NCBI GenBank assembly: GCA_958450325.1
Contig: OY288243.1
Span: forward strand, 30,219,844 to 30,283,843
DNA: 64,000 nucleotides
Reading direction: 5' to 3'
From: Agrostemma githago
Lineage: Eukaryota; Streptophyta; Magnoliopsida; Caryophyllales; Caryophyllaceae
The position numbers were made by a program, and so were the translations under genes. The notes beneath the pieces were generated by a model that saw only the letters and a program-made list of their open reading frames with translations, did not search any database and had not been told where the DNA came from. This document shows, piece after piece, positions 33,960 through 45,342 of this stretch; the first letter of the stretch is position 1; every line of letters begins with the position of its first letter.

Positions 33960-34480
33960 TAAATGAGCTTTAAGCTTACCAAGGTGGCCGACCCAAGTCG
34001 ATTTTTATCATCAATGGTTTATTTTTCAACTGATGGGTCGACTTCAAGTATTCCAATTTGTCTTCTTCTGCTGCTTTTAATTGATCTTACAATTCATTTT
34101 GAGCAACAGGCTCACTCAAGATTATCACATGCCCGACATGTGATTTCTCCGGACACGTTGAGGGATGCTATGGTTCCGGGTCGAAGACTGTCATAGTCCC
34201 CGGGCAGAAGATGGCTTGGATTCCGGCGGTCGGACGCCGCGTTGGGCGGAGTTTTGGACGGAGGCCGCGGTTGACAGGCGGCGTCGGAACTCGTCTTCCT
34301 CCTCCGCGGCATCACCGAAGCGTTTCTTCGAAATGAATCGAGTGTCCAACCACAACCCAGTCCCGCATCCACCGACGTGGGTGAGCGACTACGTCGACCA
34401 AATCGGGTCAACCAAGCAGTCCTGGATGCATTACTATTGAAGGCGAACCGGCTCTCAGATTCATTACGCAAAACCGGGTA
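33960..34480. other. GC-rich coding-like segment in E
   Basis: The base composition changes sharply and both strands have open frames: plus strand 34,165-34,440 (about 90 codons) and minus strand 34,112-34,471 (119 codons, Arg/Ser rich). I recognise neither. Either the minus-strand frame is a relic of gag (it lies downstream of the primer site), or the segment is a captured host fragment. I cannot decide from the sequence. Confidence 0.3.
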
Positions 34481-35145
34481 GAGCTCGGAGGAAGTGACAG
34501 ATGCATTGGGGTTTGATCTTAGAGTGAGGGAGAAAAAACTGTCGCCTGAGCTTGTTGAAAGGATCGGGAACCGGCCGGTCGTCGTCCTCTTCTTTAATTT
34601 TCTTGTGAGTGGTCTTGGGTAGCAGTACCTGTCCTTTTCTTTTGTGCCAAGTAAATTAATACTCCTGTGTACATGGCAGGCTAGATCTTGATTTATTAAG
34701 AACTTGATTTGTGATCTCCTTTCAATAGAATATAGTAGATGTAATCTCTAATGCATAACATTTGAATGTTGAATGAATTTGGTATGCTGACTCCGTGCTT
34801 ATCTTCTCAAGAAATTAGATCTGGAAACTACAGTCTTATTTCATCCTCTTTTGCCGGCAATTATCGTTCAACCGGCTTTTCTCCTTACGCACCATCTTCT
34901 AGTGGGCTCCTTCCTTAATTATATACCCAATCAGTTTGATGGGGTCTTTTCTTTGGCTCAAAATAATTGCTTTTGAAGTTCTATTCGTTCACAGCGATGA
35001 ACAACACTATGAACACCCTTATTTTCTTATTTTTTGTTTCATTGATTTCTGTAGATCTATCTCAAAGATGAAGATTAGACCTGGAAAAATTTGTATTTTG
35101 GGAGTGGTTGATTTTTTGTGGGTAATTCGTGAGCACAACCGTTCT
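34481..35145 (-). other. Leader region of E
   Basis: Between primer site and the coding-like segment. No gene seen. Confidence 0.35.
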
Positions 35146-35163
35146 TCCCCACAGACGGCACCA
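35146..35163 (-). promoter_or_regulatory. Primer-binding site of E
   Basis: TGGTGCCGTCTGTGGGGA on the minus strand, three bases from the LTR. Position and CCA complement mark a primer site; I cannot assign the tRNA with confidence. Confidence 0.65.
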
Positions 35164-35166
35164 AAT

Positions 35167-35623
35167 TGTTCCGGTATGGAAACGGGTCCCTGACCCTGGG
35201 CTTCGCGGTTCTCCTCGGCTCCGGATGCGTGCCGACGGTGATCCTGCAAGGTGAACTCCGGACCCGGGGGAACCCCGGGGCGGAGCCTCCGACGCCCAAG
35301 TCAGTAAAATGTATGACTGAATATAAATATTTAGGGAGATAAGAGAGGTAGAGAGAGAATAGGGAGGAATATGTGAATGAATTGAATCCCCCTTTCCCCT
35401 CACCCTAAGTGGGGTATTTATAGGGGAAAGGATGTAACAGGGTGATGTCACCCTTGACATCAGCATAGTGATCAGTATAGAAGTCTCTCTGAGTCAATTA
35501 ATGACTACCCGTAAAGGGGGTCGTCTGATAGGGGGTTCGGCCTCTAGGGTCGGCTAGGACCCAGTTGGGCCTTCTCAGTCCTGGGAGTCGGGCCCATGTG
35601 TCTGGGGGTTTTATCCCCCATCA
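35167..35623 (-). repeat. 5' LTR of E
   Basis: 457 bp; forward termini TGTTCCGG and CCCCCATCA. Confidence 0.7.
35415..35422 (-). promoter_or_regulatory. TATA box of E
   Basis: TATAAATA on the minus strand within the LTR. Confidence 0.55.
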
Positions 35624-36675
35624 ACTATCATTGCCAATGGTTTCGGACATCCGAAAACCGTCGATTCTGAGTAAGGGGTGAGGGTACGTATTGGGAAGCC
35701 AACATTCGATAGATGTCAACACCCAATCCCGCCCGCACTATAGGGCCTCTACTAATCAATCGGTGGGCTGATAACCTAGTTCTTTTGTTGTGGCAGAAAT
35801 ACTGTAACATCCGTTGTTTTCACCCTATACCTTTTGCTACGTCGGTTGTTTAAGGACAAGTAAGTATTGTCGTCAAAGTAGTTGTGTTTACATTCTTTGC
35901 ATGCGATTTCACGTGACAGGCAAGCCATGAAAAGATGCACGTAGGAGGGTAGAGAGTACTAGTATTATACGTATTAACAAATAAGTTTTAACGTGATAAT
36001 ACGGATATTAGTCGTTCTCGTGATATATCTTACCTGGTACGCTGCTTAAGATGCGTCGGTTCGGTATTAATAGAGATGCGTCGAACCTAGTAAGGCGAGC
36101 ACCCAGACTAATACGGAACCCGACCATCACTTTGTTCAGTTTTGGTTGTTTTACGTTTTGAATTTCGTGTTAGGTGATTTAGCATGCGATTATAAGGTCA
36201 TAAAAGCAATAAATCATACGAAAAACTGTAAATGCGAATGTAAGTAAATCACATTGAAGGAGTTGCACCCTCGGAGTATACAATAAACGGTAAACGATGC
36301 ATAGATAGTTGAGAACGGATCTCGGAATTACTCGGGTCTATTTAGTGTATTTTAGTGTTTGTGCTTGAAGTTGGGACGTTACGTATCTTAGTAGATGTTT
36401 GTGGACCTAGTGTCCACATCTAGTGTTGTCGTAGTGCATAATAAAAGAAAGTACGAGAATGTAAAGTTTTGTTACTAGACTTGAGCTAGTCGAACACAGG
36501 CACCTTGGTATCGAGTGGGGTGCTCGAAGGTGAAGAGTAGCATCGATGTCACTTTTATTGGAACTACGATCGAGTGGATCGTTTGCCTCGGGTGTCGAAG
36601 TGCGAGCCCTTAGCGAGAATGTGGAGGGAGAAGAGAATTGAGAATTGTGTGTCGAATGAAGGAGGTGAAGGGGGG

Positions 36676-36683
36676 TATTTATA
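36676..36683 (-). promoter_or_regulatory. TATA box in Tat-2 3' LTR
   Basis: TATAAATA on the minus strand, same position as in the 5' LTR. Confidence 0.6.
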
Positions 36684-37197
36684 GGTGTTTTCGGCCCTCG
36701 TCACCCATATGGATGCCTGAGTCGAGGCGCACCAAGACTCCGGCGCCTGGGTTTAGGCGTGGGGAATCTCAGACGCGTGAGGTGAGGCAGTTAGAGTTTT
36801 GAAAATACTATTTTGATACTTTCCAAAACCGAGAGGGAGGAGTATAATATGTATCTTGGGGCCTAAGGTTTCCCCGGGTTTAACCTAGCGCCGTGAGCTT
36901 GATGGGCCTCGGGTGTGCATCCCGAGGTTCACTTGGCGCAGTGCTGACTCGTTTTGAGTTTCGGGAACGACTCGGGGTCCCGGTGTAAGAATTTACTCTA
37001 ATTAGTGTCAATGCGACCGTAACGATACGACTAAGGCTGCCATCATGTTAGTTTAATATTTCCGAGTAATTTATTTGATCCGTTCTATAGAAAAACTACC
37101 TAAAACGTCGCGAACTCGCGTCGCGTTGCAGTCCTATCGTCATCGGGTGTTTGTTGGGCGCTTCTGCGGCCACCAGGTCCAAATCCGGGTGTCTACA

Positions 37198-37211
37198 GAA
37201 GCCCCCACTTT
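37198..37211 (-). promoter_or_regulatory. Tat-2 polypurine tract
   Basis: AAAGTGGGGGCTTC on the minus strand, directly before the 3' LTR start TGTAGACACCC. Confidence 0.85.
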
Positions 37212-37549
37212 GATTGAGACTTGAACAAGGCCAAATTCAAAATGTAGCCACCCAGGTCAATCGAGGATTACGACCTGGTGGCTGTGCGGTCGAGTCATTT
37301 TAAGTCCATTGGACTACGTGTTGAGGCTCGCCAGCTAAGGCTTAGAGATCATACCTGACGTCTTCGCTTGTGGTTGCTTGCTTGGGCCCGGGCCGGTGAT
37401 TGTCATCTCGTTCTTGGTTCTTCATACTCGCGCGTTTGGCCTTTTCGGATTGTTTAAAAGTTTGTTTAATTTTAAATGTTTTCGTGTGGTGACGCGTTAA
37501 GCGTAAGTGCAAAGAATGTTCATAAGTGTTGGCTTCCATTTGAACACGT
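37212..37549. other. Tat-2 3' UTR next to the polypurine tract
   Basis: Non-coding; partly similar to the Tat-3 sequence at 60,396-60,540 (GAGGCTTGG-like start and CCAGGCCAATCGAGGATT-like block). No gene. Confidence 0.55.
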
Positions 37550-38345
37550 GTTTTTTTGGGATACTCGTGAACCCTTGATAAAATATAACGTTCGAGGGCA
37601 TCAGTCTCCACTCCAGCGGTTGTCTTCGGGATACTTGTGACCCCTTGGGCAAAATAAAGCGAAACAGAAATGTTCGAGGGCGTCAGTCTCCACTCAAACA
37701 CTTGTCTTTGGGATGCCTCTAACCCCTAGGACAAAACAAAATGAGATAAACTACTCGAGGGCGTCAGTCTACACTCGAGCAGCTGTCTTTCTGGATGCCT
37801 CTGACCCCTAGGACAAAACAAAATGAGGTAAACTACTCAAGGGCGTTAGTCTCCACTCGAGCAGCTGTCTTTCGGGATGCCTCTGACCCCTAGGACAAAA
37901 CAAGATGAGATAAACTACTCGAGGGCGTCAGTCTTCACTCGAGCAGCTGTCTTTCGGGATGCCTCTGACCCCTAGGACAAAACAATATAGAATGCTCGAG
38001 GGCGTCAGTCTCCACTCGAACACTTGTCTTTGGGATGCCTCTGACCCCTAGGACAAAATAAACCATTCGAGGGCGTTAGTCTCCACTCGAATGAAAAATG
38101 CTGTGGAGGTATCAGACTTCTTCGAGAGCGTTGGTATCTACTCGAATCAAATTGCTGTGGAGGTTTCAGACTCCTTCGAGGGCATTGGTATCTACTTGAA
38201 TTAAAATTGCTGTGGAGGTTTCAGACTCCTTCGAGGGCGTTGGTGTCCACTCGAATTAAAATTGTGTTGGAGGTTTCAGACTCCTTCGAGGGCGTTGGTA
38301 TCCACTCGAATTAAAATTGCTATGGAGGTTTCGGACTCCAATGCC
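37550..38345. repeat. Two adjoining tandem arrays in Tat-2 3' UTR
   Basis: First array (to about 38,095): units marked by GGATGCCTCT at 37,711, 37,793, 37,875, 37,957 and 38,033, so an 82-bp period with a shorter last unit, plus degenerate units on the left. Second array (38,100-38,345): four to five units of about 57 bp marked by GGAGGTTTCAGACTCC. Both share the GAGGGCGTYRGT-CCACTCGA core. Minus-strand frames through the arrays are not genes. Confidence 0.9.
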
Positions 38346-38916
38346 TCTCGGATAACTAAGACCCATTAAGCAAAAAATTTCTGTTTGTTTATTTGTTTTA
38401 GTTATGTGTTTTTTTTTGTGGGTTTGTCTTATTTTGTACGGGTTTGTTCTTGCTTTGTTTTGGTTTGTTATGCATTTGAGATTGGTTCAAAGTTTGTTTA
38501 GATTAGTTCGGTTTAGATTGCTTTATTACGTGTTCGGGTGCAGCGTTCATGTTAAGTGCGGCTCTTATGCTTGTTTCATTATCGAGTGTGCGTTATCGAT
38601 ATCGATTAGTAATAGTTCCATTATTGTTATTTTGCTTTTGTGTATCAAATGATGAGCCTTCGTTTTTATGTTAATCTGTGCTGGACTACTCGGACGCACG
38701 CCCGTCTGCGCCCCAATATTCAGGCGCCTAGACCCCAGCGGTTCAGAACTCGGGCGTGTCACCTGAGGCGGTCGGATTCTCGTGGACCGGGTCTGCTTAA
38801 GTAAACGAAGGTTGGGGGCGATCGTTCATTCGATCCAAATTTCGAACGCGTCGCCTCTAAATCAATTTCTCGATTTTTCAGGCCAACTTTCGTCTTGATT
38901 TCCGTCATACGCGACA
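38346..38916. other. Upstream region of the PMD-like antisense gene
   Basis: T-rich non-coding stretch; probably holds the promoter and 5' UTR of the gene that starts at 38,917, but I see no clear TATA box. Confidence 0.4.
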
Positions 38917-41900
38917 ATGTCGACTCCGGGTAAGTGTTCTTTACTTGTTCATTGTCGGTTTTGCTTGATTCGGTTGATTGTGAGTTTGTTTTGTTGAAAA
39001 CCTAGAAAATCGATTTGGGTGTTTTTAATTTACTAAGTTTCGATGCTTGTGCTTAATCCCATTGTTAAATTAGGGTCGATTAGAGCTTGTTAGGGTAGTT
39101 ATAAGTTTGATAGGGGTTTTCGAGGTGCGACAATGGCTCCCTATTGTGATAAGTTCGAGATGCTAGGGTTAGGGACCGTTTTCCCGGATATTCCCGTATT
39201 TGTTTTTCGTAATCTTGCTCAAATAGTGTTTGTGAGGATATGGGTAGTCCCCTCGTTGATTTCTATGGGCTAGGATGGCTTTTAGGGATCTCTGTGAGGT
39301 TTTGTGTGTCTTACGACGGACCAAAAGGTGTCGTAACGATGTCGGATTTTCCCGAAACCACTTCCATCGTGACCGGGATCGAAAATGGGCGTTACTGGCC
39401 TTTTCGAAATTTAAATTTCCTTATTATTCAAAATTTTGACCATATTTTGACCTGTTTAAGATGCTTTAGCATGACCTGAGGTATGGGTTTTTCATTTTTG
39501 TTCGATTTTATAATTAGAGGTAACACCGAGCGTCCCGAGGAAGCTCCTTCGGTTGGTGCTAGTGGAGAGGCTTCCGGGACGAGTTCACAGACTCCCCGTG
39601 GGATTCGTAGGAGACTACGAAGTATCTCATCTCAGCGTCCTGATCGGAGGCCATAAATGAGGTCGACTTTGATAGGGTGAGGAAGCGCGCAGGCTTCCAG
39701 AGACAGCGGCTAGGAGGGCTCATGTTTCGGTTCCTGTACCGGAGAATGAGGAGATTGGTTACGAGGATCCCGAGTGGGCTTGGGACTGGGATGGCCATCA
39801 GTTGCTGTTTCACCTTGACCTTCACGTTTCTCACCGCATCGTGCGTGGTATGGTGAGTATCCTATTCGTGCTTATTAGTTATGTCATAGATTTTTGGCTC
39901 GGGTTAGGTTAGGTTTGTTTCGTTTATACTTGTATTGTTTTGGTTTGCAGCCCCCAGGCCCGATAAGGACTTTCTCGGTCTTTACTACGTGTCTCGTGAT
40001 TTATTCTCAGAAGCTGACTCCCGCAGTAAAGGGGATTATCGCGAGGACTGCTCTAGGTCCTGTGGTCAAGCAGTGGGTCTGATTGGTGGGTTGCAAGACT
40101 AAGTGCAACCTCATGGTGATTAGAGCGATGATAGATCGCCTCCATGATACTACCTCGACCTTCCACATGGCTTTTGGGGAGGTCAGGATGAACCTAGAGG
40201 ATTTTGGGATGATTACCGGTTTGCCCTGGGGTCCGGATAGGATTAGGTGGGCCGCTGAGGGCCCTAGGCTCGATAGTGATGAGGTGTGGGGCCTCATCGG
40301 GGATTGTTTGGAGCGTTAGGCATATAGTGCGCCTCATGCTCTAGTGAGCTCGTATATCACCGATCACTTCGAGCGGGTGGCGGTGTTAGAGCGTCGAGAA
40401 CCCAACACGCCGGAGCAGGATGCTTGGTTGTGGTTGTGGAATTTCCTAGGGTCGACCCACTTCTCGGATAAAGGCGAGAGGTTTAGCACTAGGATTTTGC
40501 CTCTCCTAGATGACCTGGCTCAGCTAGGACGTTATTATTGGGTAACCGCGACTTTCGCGGAGATGACTCGCTGCCTGCAAGTCATGGTGAGGCCCCTGGC
40601 GATATAGTCGGCCTCAGCTTTGCCCATTGTGGGTCCGAGCCTTATACTGGAGGCTGGTTTCTATTCTCACTTTTGCATTTCGAGTTCTGCTTAATTTTGG
40701 CTTAGTGTTGCTCAAGGTATTTTGGGATTTTGTAAGATTGGATCTATTCTTAATTTCCTTGCTTGGCACCTAAAATGGTGAGGGTTCATTCGAAGAGATT
40801 TCTGGCGGGGATCGAGTGGAGGTTGGCTCAGCCTAAGAGTACAATCAGCCACTACCCGTTGGAGAACTCGCTGGTCAACCAGCTAAGCCTCGAGGATGGA
40901 AGTTTCCTCTTTATGCCCTATTTCATTTAGTAGCCCCCAAGGTTTAGGATTTATTAAGATGTTGGTTTTATTCTGTAGTTTATGGCCTGCCCTTGGGCCG
41001 ATTATGAGGGCGTGCCGGAGTATGTAGTTGCGGAGCTGAGGCCTCAGAGTTATAGAAGGATGCTCCTTCCTGCGTTGTTTCGCCCGGTTTGGTATCTGGG
41101 AGAGCGGTTGGTGCGTCAGTGCATGTACGACAATTTCAGGGTGCCGGTTGATCCTCCCCAGACCATGTTCAGACCACCGACCACCGCAGAGGTCCTCGAG
41201 GGTAGGGACGGAGAAGGAGGCGATGCGCTCTTGGTGCCTGGTGCCTCCTATCTATCTCACGTCAGCCAGCGGCTAGCTTGCCACCGCCTTGTGGTAAGGT
41301 TCTAATTTTTGGTTCTAAGGTTTATTTCATGGTTTAGTGTTTTCTTGCCCCATGACCGACCGATTTGTTGCTTTCTCAGCTGGTTGATACGGCTTATGCT
41401 ATTCGGCCCCCAGATTTTCCCCTGACGCTGCTTAGGGTGGACGCGGTTGGGGTACCTTTCACTGAGCCTCTCCCTCTTTGTTCTGCCGAGGAGATGGACG
41501 CTGGGATAGAGTGGCGTGACCGGGTATACCGGGTGAGTTTTGGCTTTCAATCTTTGTTCGGGTCTTAAGAATTAGGGTCGCTTTGTCTAACTTCTATGGT
41601 TTCATCTCTCAGGTTTCCTCATCTTGCCATCAGCGGTTGTGGCAGGCCGCCAACTGCTTCCGGGTCTATGCCTCGAGCGTTTCTCGTGACACTTCGGGAC
41701 CCCGATCGGTGAGTTTGCGTGACTAGGGTGGTTTTGCGTGACTAGGGTGGTTTTCTAGGCTGCTTGTGTGTTTTCCTAATGTCCCGGATATGGTGACGGA
41801 GCTGGAGAATTGGGTGACCGAGCTCGAGGGGGAGGTGGCTGAGGCGTAAGGCTCCTGCAATCCCGGGCCGACGAGATCGCTCACCTTAAAGAGCAGCTGG

Positions 41901-42151
41901 CTCGGTCTCAGGGCAAGACCTCCGCGCAGGGTGAAGCTAGGCATCGGATTGAGAAGGAGGATGAGGCTGAGGCGGAGGCTACGGGTGGTACCGAGGAGGT
42001 TGGAGGAGTCCCCGTGACGGTTACCTTAGACGTGCTGTCGGGGATGGACGGTAGTGAGTCTTCTCTTCTGGATTTAGAGGATCTATGTTTGGATGACGAC
42101 ATTTGTGAGGTCGTGATAGCCATTGGCACGGCTTCTAGGGGTCCTCCCTAG
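38917..42151 (+). pseudogene. Tat-2 antisense gene 2: plant mobile domain (PMD)-like, with introns
   Basis: Runs opposite to Tat-2 pol. A short first exon (ATG at 38,917, MSTPG) ends at a GTAAGT donor (38,930); coding resumes near 39,520. Further predicted borders: donor 39,853, acceptor before 39,951; donor near 40,588; acceptor before 40,981; donor near 41,297, acceptor before 41,380; donor near 41,532, acceptor before 41,613. PMD-type motifs: STFHMAFGEVRMNLEDFGMI followed by TGLPW, and later FLGSTHFSDKGERFSTRILP, LLDDLAQLGRYYWVTATFAE. A LTRP-free tail with a short coiled coil (VTELENWVTELEGEV) ends the gene. Stops near 39,655, 40,080 and 40,318 and a frame change disable it. PMD proteins (MAIN/MAIL family) act in silencing and development in plants; a role inside the element is unknown. 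Confidence 0.72.
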
Positions 42152-43087
42152 CCTCGATTTGTGTATGGATTTGTATGTTTTGTATATCTGCTTTAAATTT
42201 TAGTATTTGAATTAGTTGGATTAGCCTTGTGTTTTCGTTTGGCGTATTGTTTACCTAGATTGACAAGTAATCACTTTTACGTTTATTCATTTGCGATCTG
42301 ACCAAGTTTAGGGTGCGTTGGCATTGCATGGGAGTACGAAAACAGTTTCTTTTGGATGTTTTGAAATGCGTTAGTATGAGTCGGGAATCGAATCAGATGG
42401 TACGTCGATTTTAATGTTTTGACTTGAGACGGGTGAGATGTAAAACATTAACGTAAAACATTAATGTGTACTAACCGAGCATATTAGGAGATGAGTGTAG
42501 TTGTTTTGACATTCAGAATGAAGTCGAAGTTAATATTCGGGCAACCTTTGAAAAAAAAGTTAGACCACTTTTGCATACTCATAATATTGCCTTATTAGGC
42601 TACAGACGCGACTTGACAATAATCGTTAACAGGCTATAACACGCCTAGGTGGGGTAGCTTATCCCCCTTAAAAAAACGGCTAAGTCTCAAGCGTCCGACG
42701 GGTGAACCCGCGTTCCTGTAGCTTCTGCATGGGTAATTCATTTTTTGGAGCGAGTTTTATTGACTTCGGGAGGTCATTCCCAGTGTCTGAAAGTGTCGTG
42801 TGGTAGCTATAGTGATAATGCAGGATCGATATTTTTGTTTTTGGGGTTGCTCTAGATGCTGCCTGCCTAGGTATGGGCGCCTGGGCTAAGGCTTTCGGCT
42901 TCTGGGTTGCCTGGGCTCGGGCGGCTTGAGACTCGGCCGCCTGGGCCAGTGCGGTTCGAGTCTGGGTTATGGAATTTTTCGTTGTTTCCTAATTCTTGTG
43001 GGATTAGGGCTATACATACGGGTTGTGGGTGCTCGTTTTAGACATACTAGAATATCCATAGGGTCTAGAACATCCATATTTAGGGTC
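42152..43087. other. Spacer between the two antisense genes
   Basis: Non-coding. A weak TATA-like CTATACATA lies near 43,010, about 75 bp before the next start codon. The text around 42,860-42,965 is GC-rich with repeated GCCTGGGCT-like words. Confidence 0.45.
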
Positions 43088-44576
43088 ATGTCGGGTTTCG
43101 AGAATATCCTGACGGAATGGGCGGGTTTCTTTAAGAAATGTGACCCCGAGGTTTGTTCAAATGATGGTTTGTCCACGGTTGTTGCGTTGAGTCGAGTCAA
43201 GATACAAGATGACTTCCTATTGGCGTGTTCTAAGTTTTGGGACTGAAAAACCCATATTTTTGCTTTCCCCGGGAGTAAAATTTGCCCTCTTCCCGAAGAG
43301 ATAGATGCTATAGGTGGGTGGAGTTCGGGTCGGCCTTGCGTGCCTTCTGGGGATGATGCTTATGTGGAGCGGTTTTTTCAGTTTTTGGACCTTTCTTCAT
43401 TGGAGGAGGCTAAAGGTTTCTTTGGGAGAGATGGCATTAACTTAGAGTTGCTTTTTAGGACATTCTCGCAGGCTGGTTCTTATCATGTTCCGACCTTAGC
43501 ATGTAGGCGTGCTTTTAACATTGTGATGGCTTGTTATTATCTTTTCGAAGATGCGATGGCGCGTGAAGGTTGGGGTAACCCTCGAGTTTTGGACGTGGTA
43601 ATGGGAATGGAACATGGACGATCACCCTCCTTGCTTAATTTGGGTGAGCTCATTCTGGGTCTCGATGCTCGTGCTCGACTTCACAAGACATCTTTTCGGG
43701 GCTCCCGGATCATTTTACAGGTGTTTTTGGTGCCATGCTTCTTCGTAGCTTGCTTTTTTTTGTTTTGTTTTTGTGGTTGCTTTGGTTTGGAGGTGTGATG
43801 TTTTGTCGTGGTTTGTACAGGTTTGGTAACATGAGCAGCTTTGTTTGGTCGACTCTTCCCGGGGCATTAAAGGTTATAACTACAGGGGTTTCACGGGCCG
43901 GAAGACGGTGCAGGTGTGGAGCAAAGGTCACACGGAAAGGACTGGCTTTCCTATTTTGCTAAAGGGGAGGTGGTCATCAGGTGGTCCATCCCATGGTGTA
44001 CCGGGTTTCCATTTTCATCTTCAGCTGAGGCTTTGTTGGTACTATCCATGAAGGATCAGGTTTATATTTATCCGGGCATGTTGTCGAATCAAATGGGTGT
44101 CAAACCCCTCCACTTCAAAGAATGCTAAAGTTACTCCTAGTTTTGACCCATGGACAGAGGATTCGCTCAGGGAATTTAGGGCGCCTTGGGAACAGATGTT
44201 CTTCGTCCCGTTGTTATTGAGAGTGTTCGACCGACCGACAATGCTTCCGTCTGGCGGAGGGTTTGCGAATACCCGTCGGGACAGAGCAACTCAAAAGTTA
44301 GGAAGACAGCGCCGTTAAGGGGCGAGGAGGTGACTCGAAGAACTATCACTAAGTGCCTGACCAAAGACAGTGTTACCGATCCTAGTTTCGTCAGTTCATC
44401 TAAGCGGGCCAAGACTAACGAGACCCATAATAAAATTGCGAGAGAGGAAAAAAAAGTGGGATTGGTTGGGCTCGCCTTTGGCTAGGGCGGTAGAGGCTTA
44501 TATTCAGAAGATCGATGATGAGAAACACAAGCGGGTGCACCCGAATGGCAAGGGGAAGAAAAGGTTGGATCGGTAG
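43088..44576 (+). pseudogene. Tat-2 antisense gene 1: DUF7745-like, with intron
   Basis: Start MSGFENILTEWAGFFKKC (43,088). The first exon includes FAFPGSKICPLPEEIDAIGG, LFRTFSQAGSYHVPTLACRR, and LNLGELILGLDARARL and ends at 43,720 before a GT donor. The second starts at 43,821 after a CAG acceptor and contains YNYRGFTGRKTVQVW, VIRWSIPWC, VYIYPGMLSNQ and a basic C-terminus (KHKRVHPNGKGKKRLDR). In-frame stops occur near 43,244 (after KFWD) and 43,827, with frame changes later, so it is a pseudogene. The Tat-3 copy (61,064-62,707) shares the FAFP, PLPEEI and IRW-PW blocks and the same intron place. Family assignment is from memory; function unknown. Confidence 0.75.
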
Positions 44577-45342
44577 AGCTCAGCCATTTTGTATTATGTC
44601 TTATTAGTTGATATTATGTGGCGTATTAGCACTAGTTTTTTGTGGAGTTTTGACACGTCGTTGCTTTTCGGGATATCCGGGTTTCAGATGCTTGATGTAA
44701 ATGCCTCGACAAAGGCTCGATTTAACCAAATTTTATTATTAATGAGAAGCACATTGTTATTTTTTTTTTTGGTGGCTCGCAACTCGATTCTTCATTTTAC
44801 CCGGAGCGTTCTTTCGGGTTTCCACTCCGTCCTCGGCTCACCCTTTTTTTGGTTTTTTTTCTTCTTTTTGCTTATTTTTTAACGGCTCGCAACTCGATTC
44901 TTCATTTTGCTCGGGCCGCCGTTTCTGGTTTTCACCCCGTCCTCGGCTCGTCAATTTTTTTTGACGACGGCTCTCAACTCGTTTCTTCATTTTGCCCGGG
45001 GCGCCCTTTCGGGTTTTCACCCCGTCCTCGGCTCGTCGTTTGTGCTTCGTCATTTTAAATCACTTATTAGCCGGGACGTGGAAGGAGTCCCGGTTTGTAC
45101 ATGAATCGAGTAATCGATCTTTTCTGGTTTATTTGTTCGTCTGTTTCTTTGTTTGGTTGTACCCGGAGAAAGGTTGCCTACGTATCCGCTTTTAAACAGA
45201 ATCAAACCGTGTTCATAGTTCTTTCAAAAATGTGAGTGATTTTGCTTTAGACTCGTTTATGCCAATTATCGATGCGAAATTTTATTTTATTTTTGCATGG
45301 CTTCCCCCTAAGCCGGAGGTCGGGATGTGGTTGTCAGGGTGT
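44577..45342. repeat. Tat-2 spacer with tandem repeats between antisense gene and integrase
   Basis: About three repeat units (44,760-45,050) with CGTCCTCGGCTC near 44,828, 44,938 and 45,020, homologous in reverse to the Tat-1 array. The rest is non-coding. The antisense gene and integrase end facing each other across this spacer. Confidence 0.75.

Larger units (their letters stand above)
32919..35623 (-). mobile_element. E: small LTR-type insertion in Tat-2 3' LTR
   Basis: 2,705 bp flanked by an exact ACTAT duplication (32,914-32,918 and 35,624-35,628). The right part is an LTR (35,167-35,623) with TATA box and an adjacent primer site, so the element reads on the minus strand. The left end starts TGTTCTGG, like the LTR start TGTTCCGG, but homology is then lost, so the 3' LTR seems to be deleted or replaced. 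No enzyme domain is present. Confidence 0.72.
32482..37197 (-). repeat. Tat-2 3' LTR, interrupted by element E
   Basis: Forward termini TGTGGAC and GGTGTCTACA. Without E and its target copy it is about 2.0 kb. Compared with the 5' LTR it lacks 160 bp near 36,475. Confidence 0.9.

Noticed and set aside
35062..35466. 134-codon minus-strand frame in element E
   Set aside because: Crosses the LTR, primer site and leader, so it is not a plausible protein.
37342..37701. 119-codon minus-strand frame near the Tat-2 polypurine tract
   Set aside because: Enters the 82-bp tandem array and has no similarity to any element protein.
37550..38345. CRISPR-like array
   Set aside because: Regular units are direct tandem repeats without unique spacers, in a eukaryotic retroelement.
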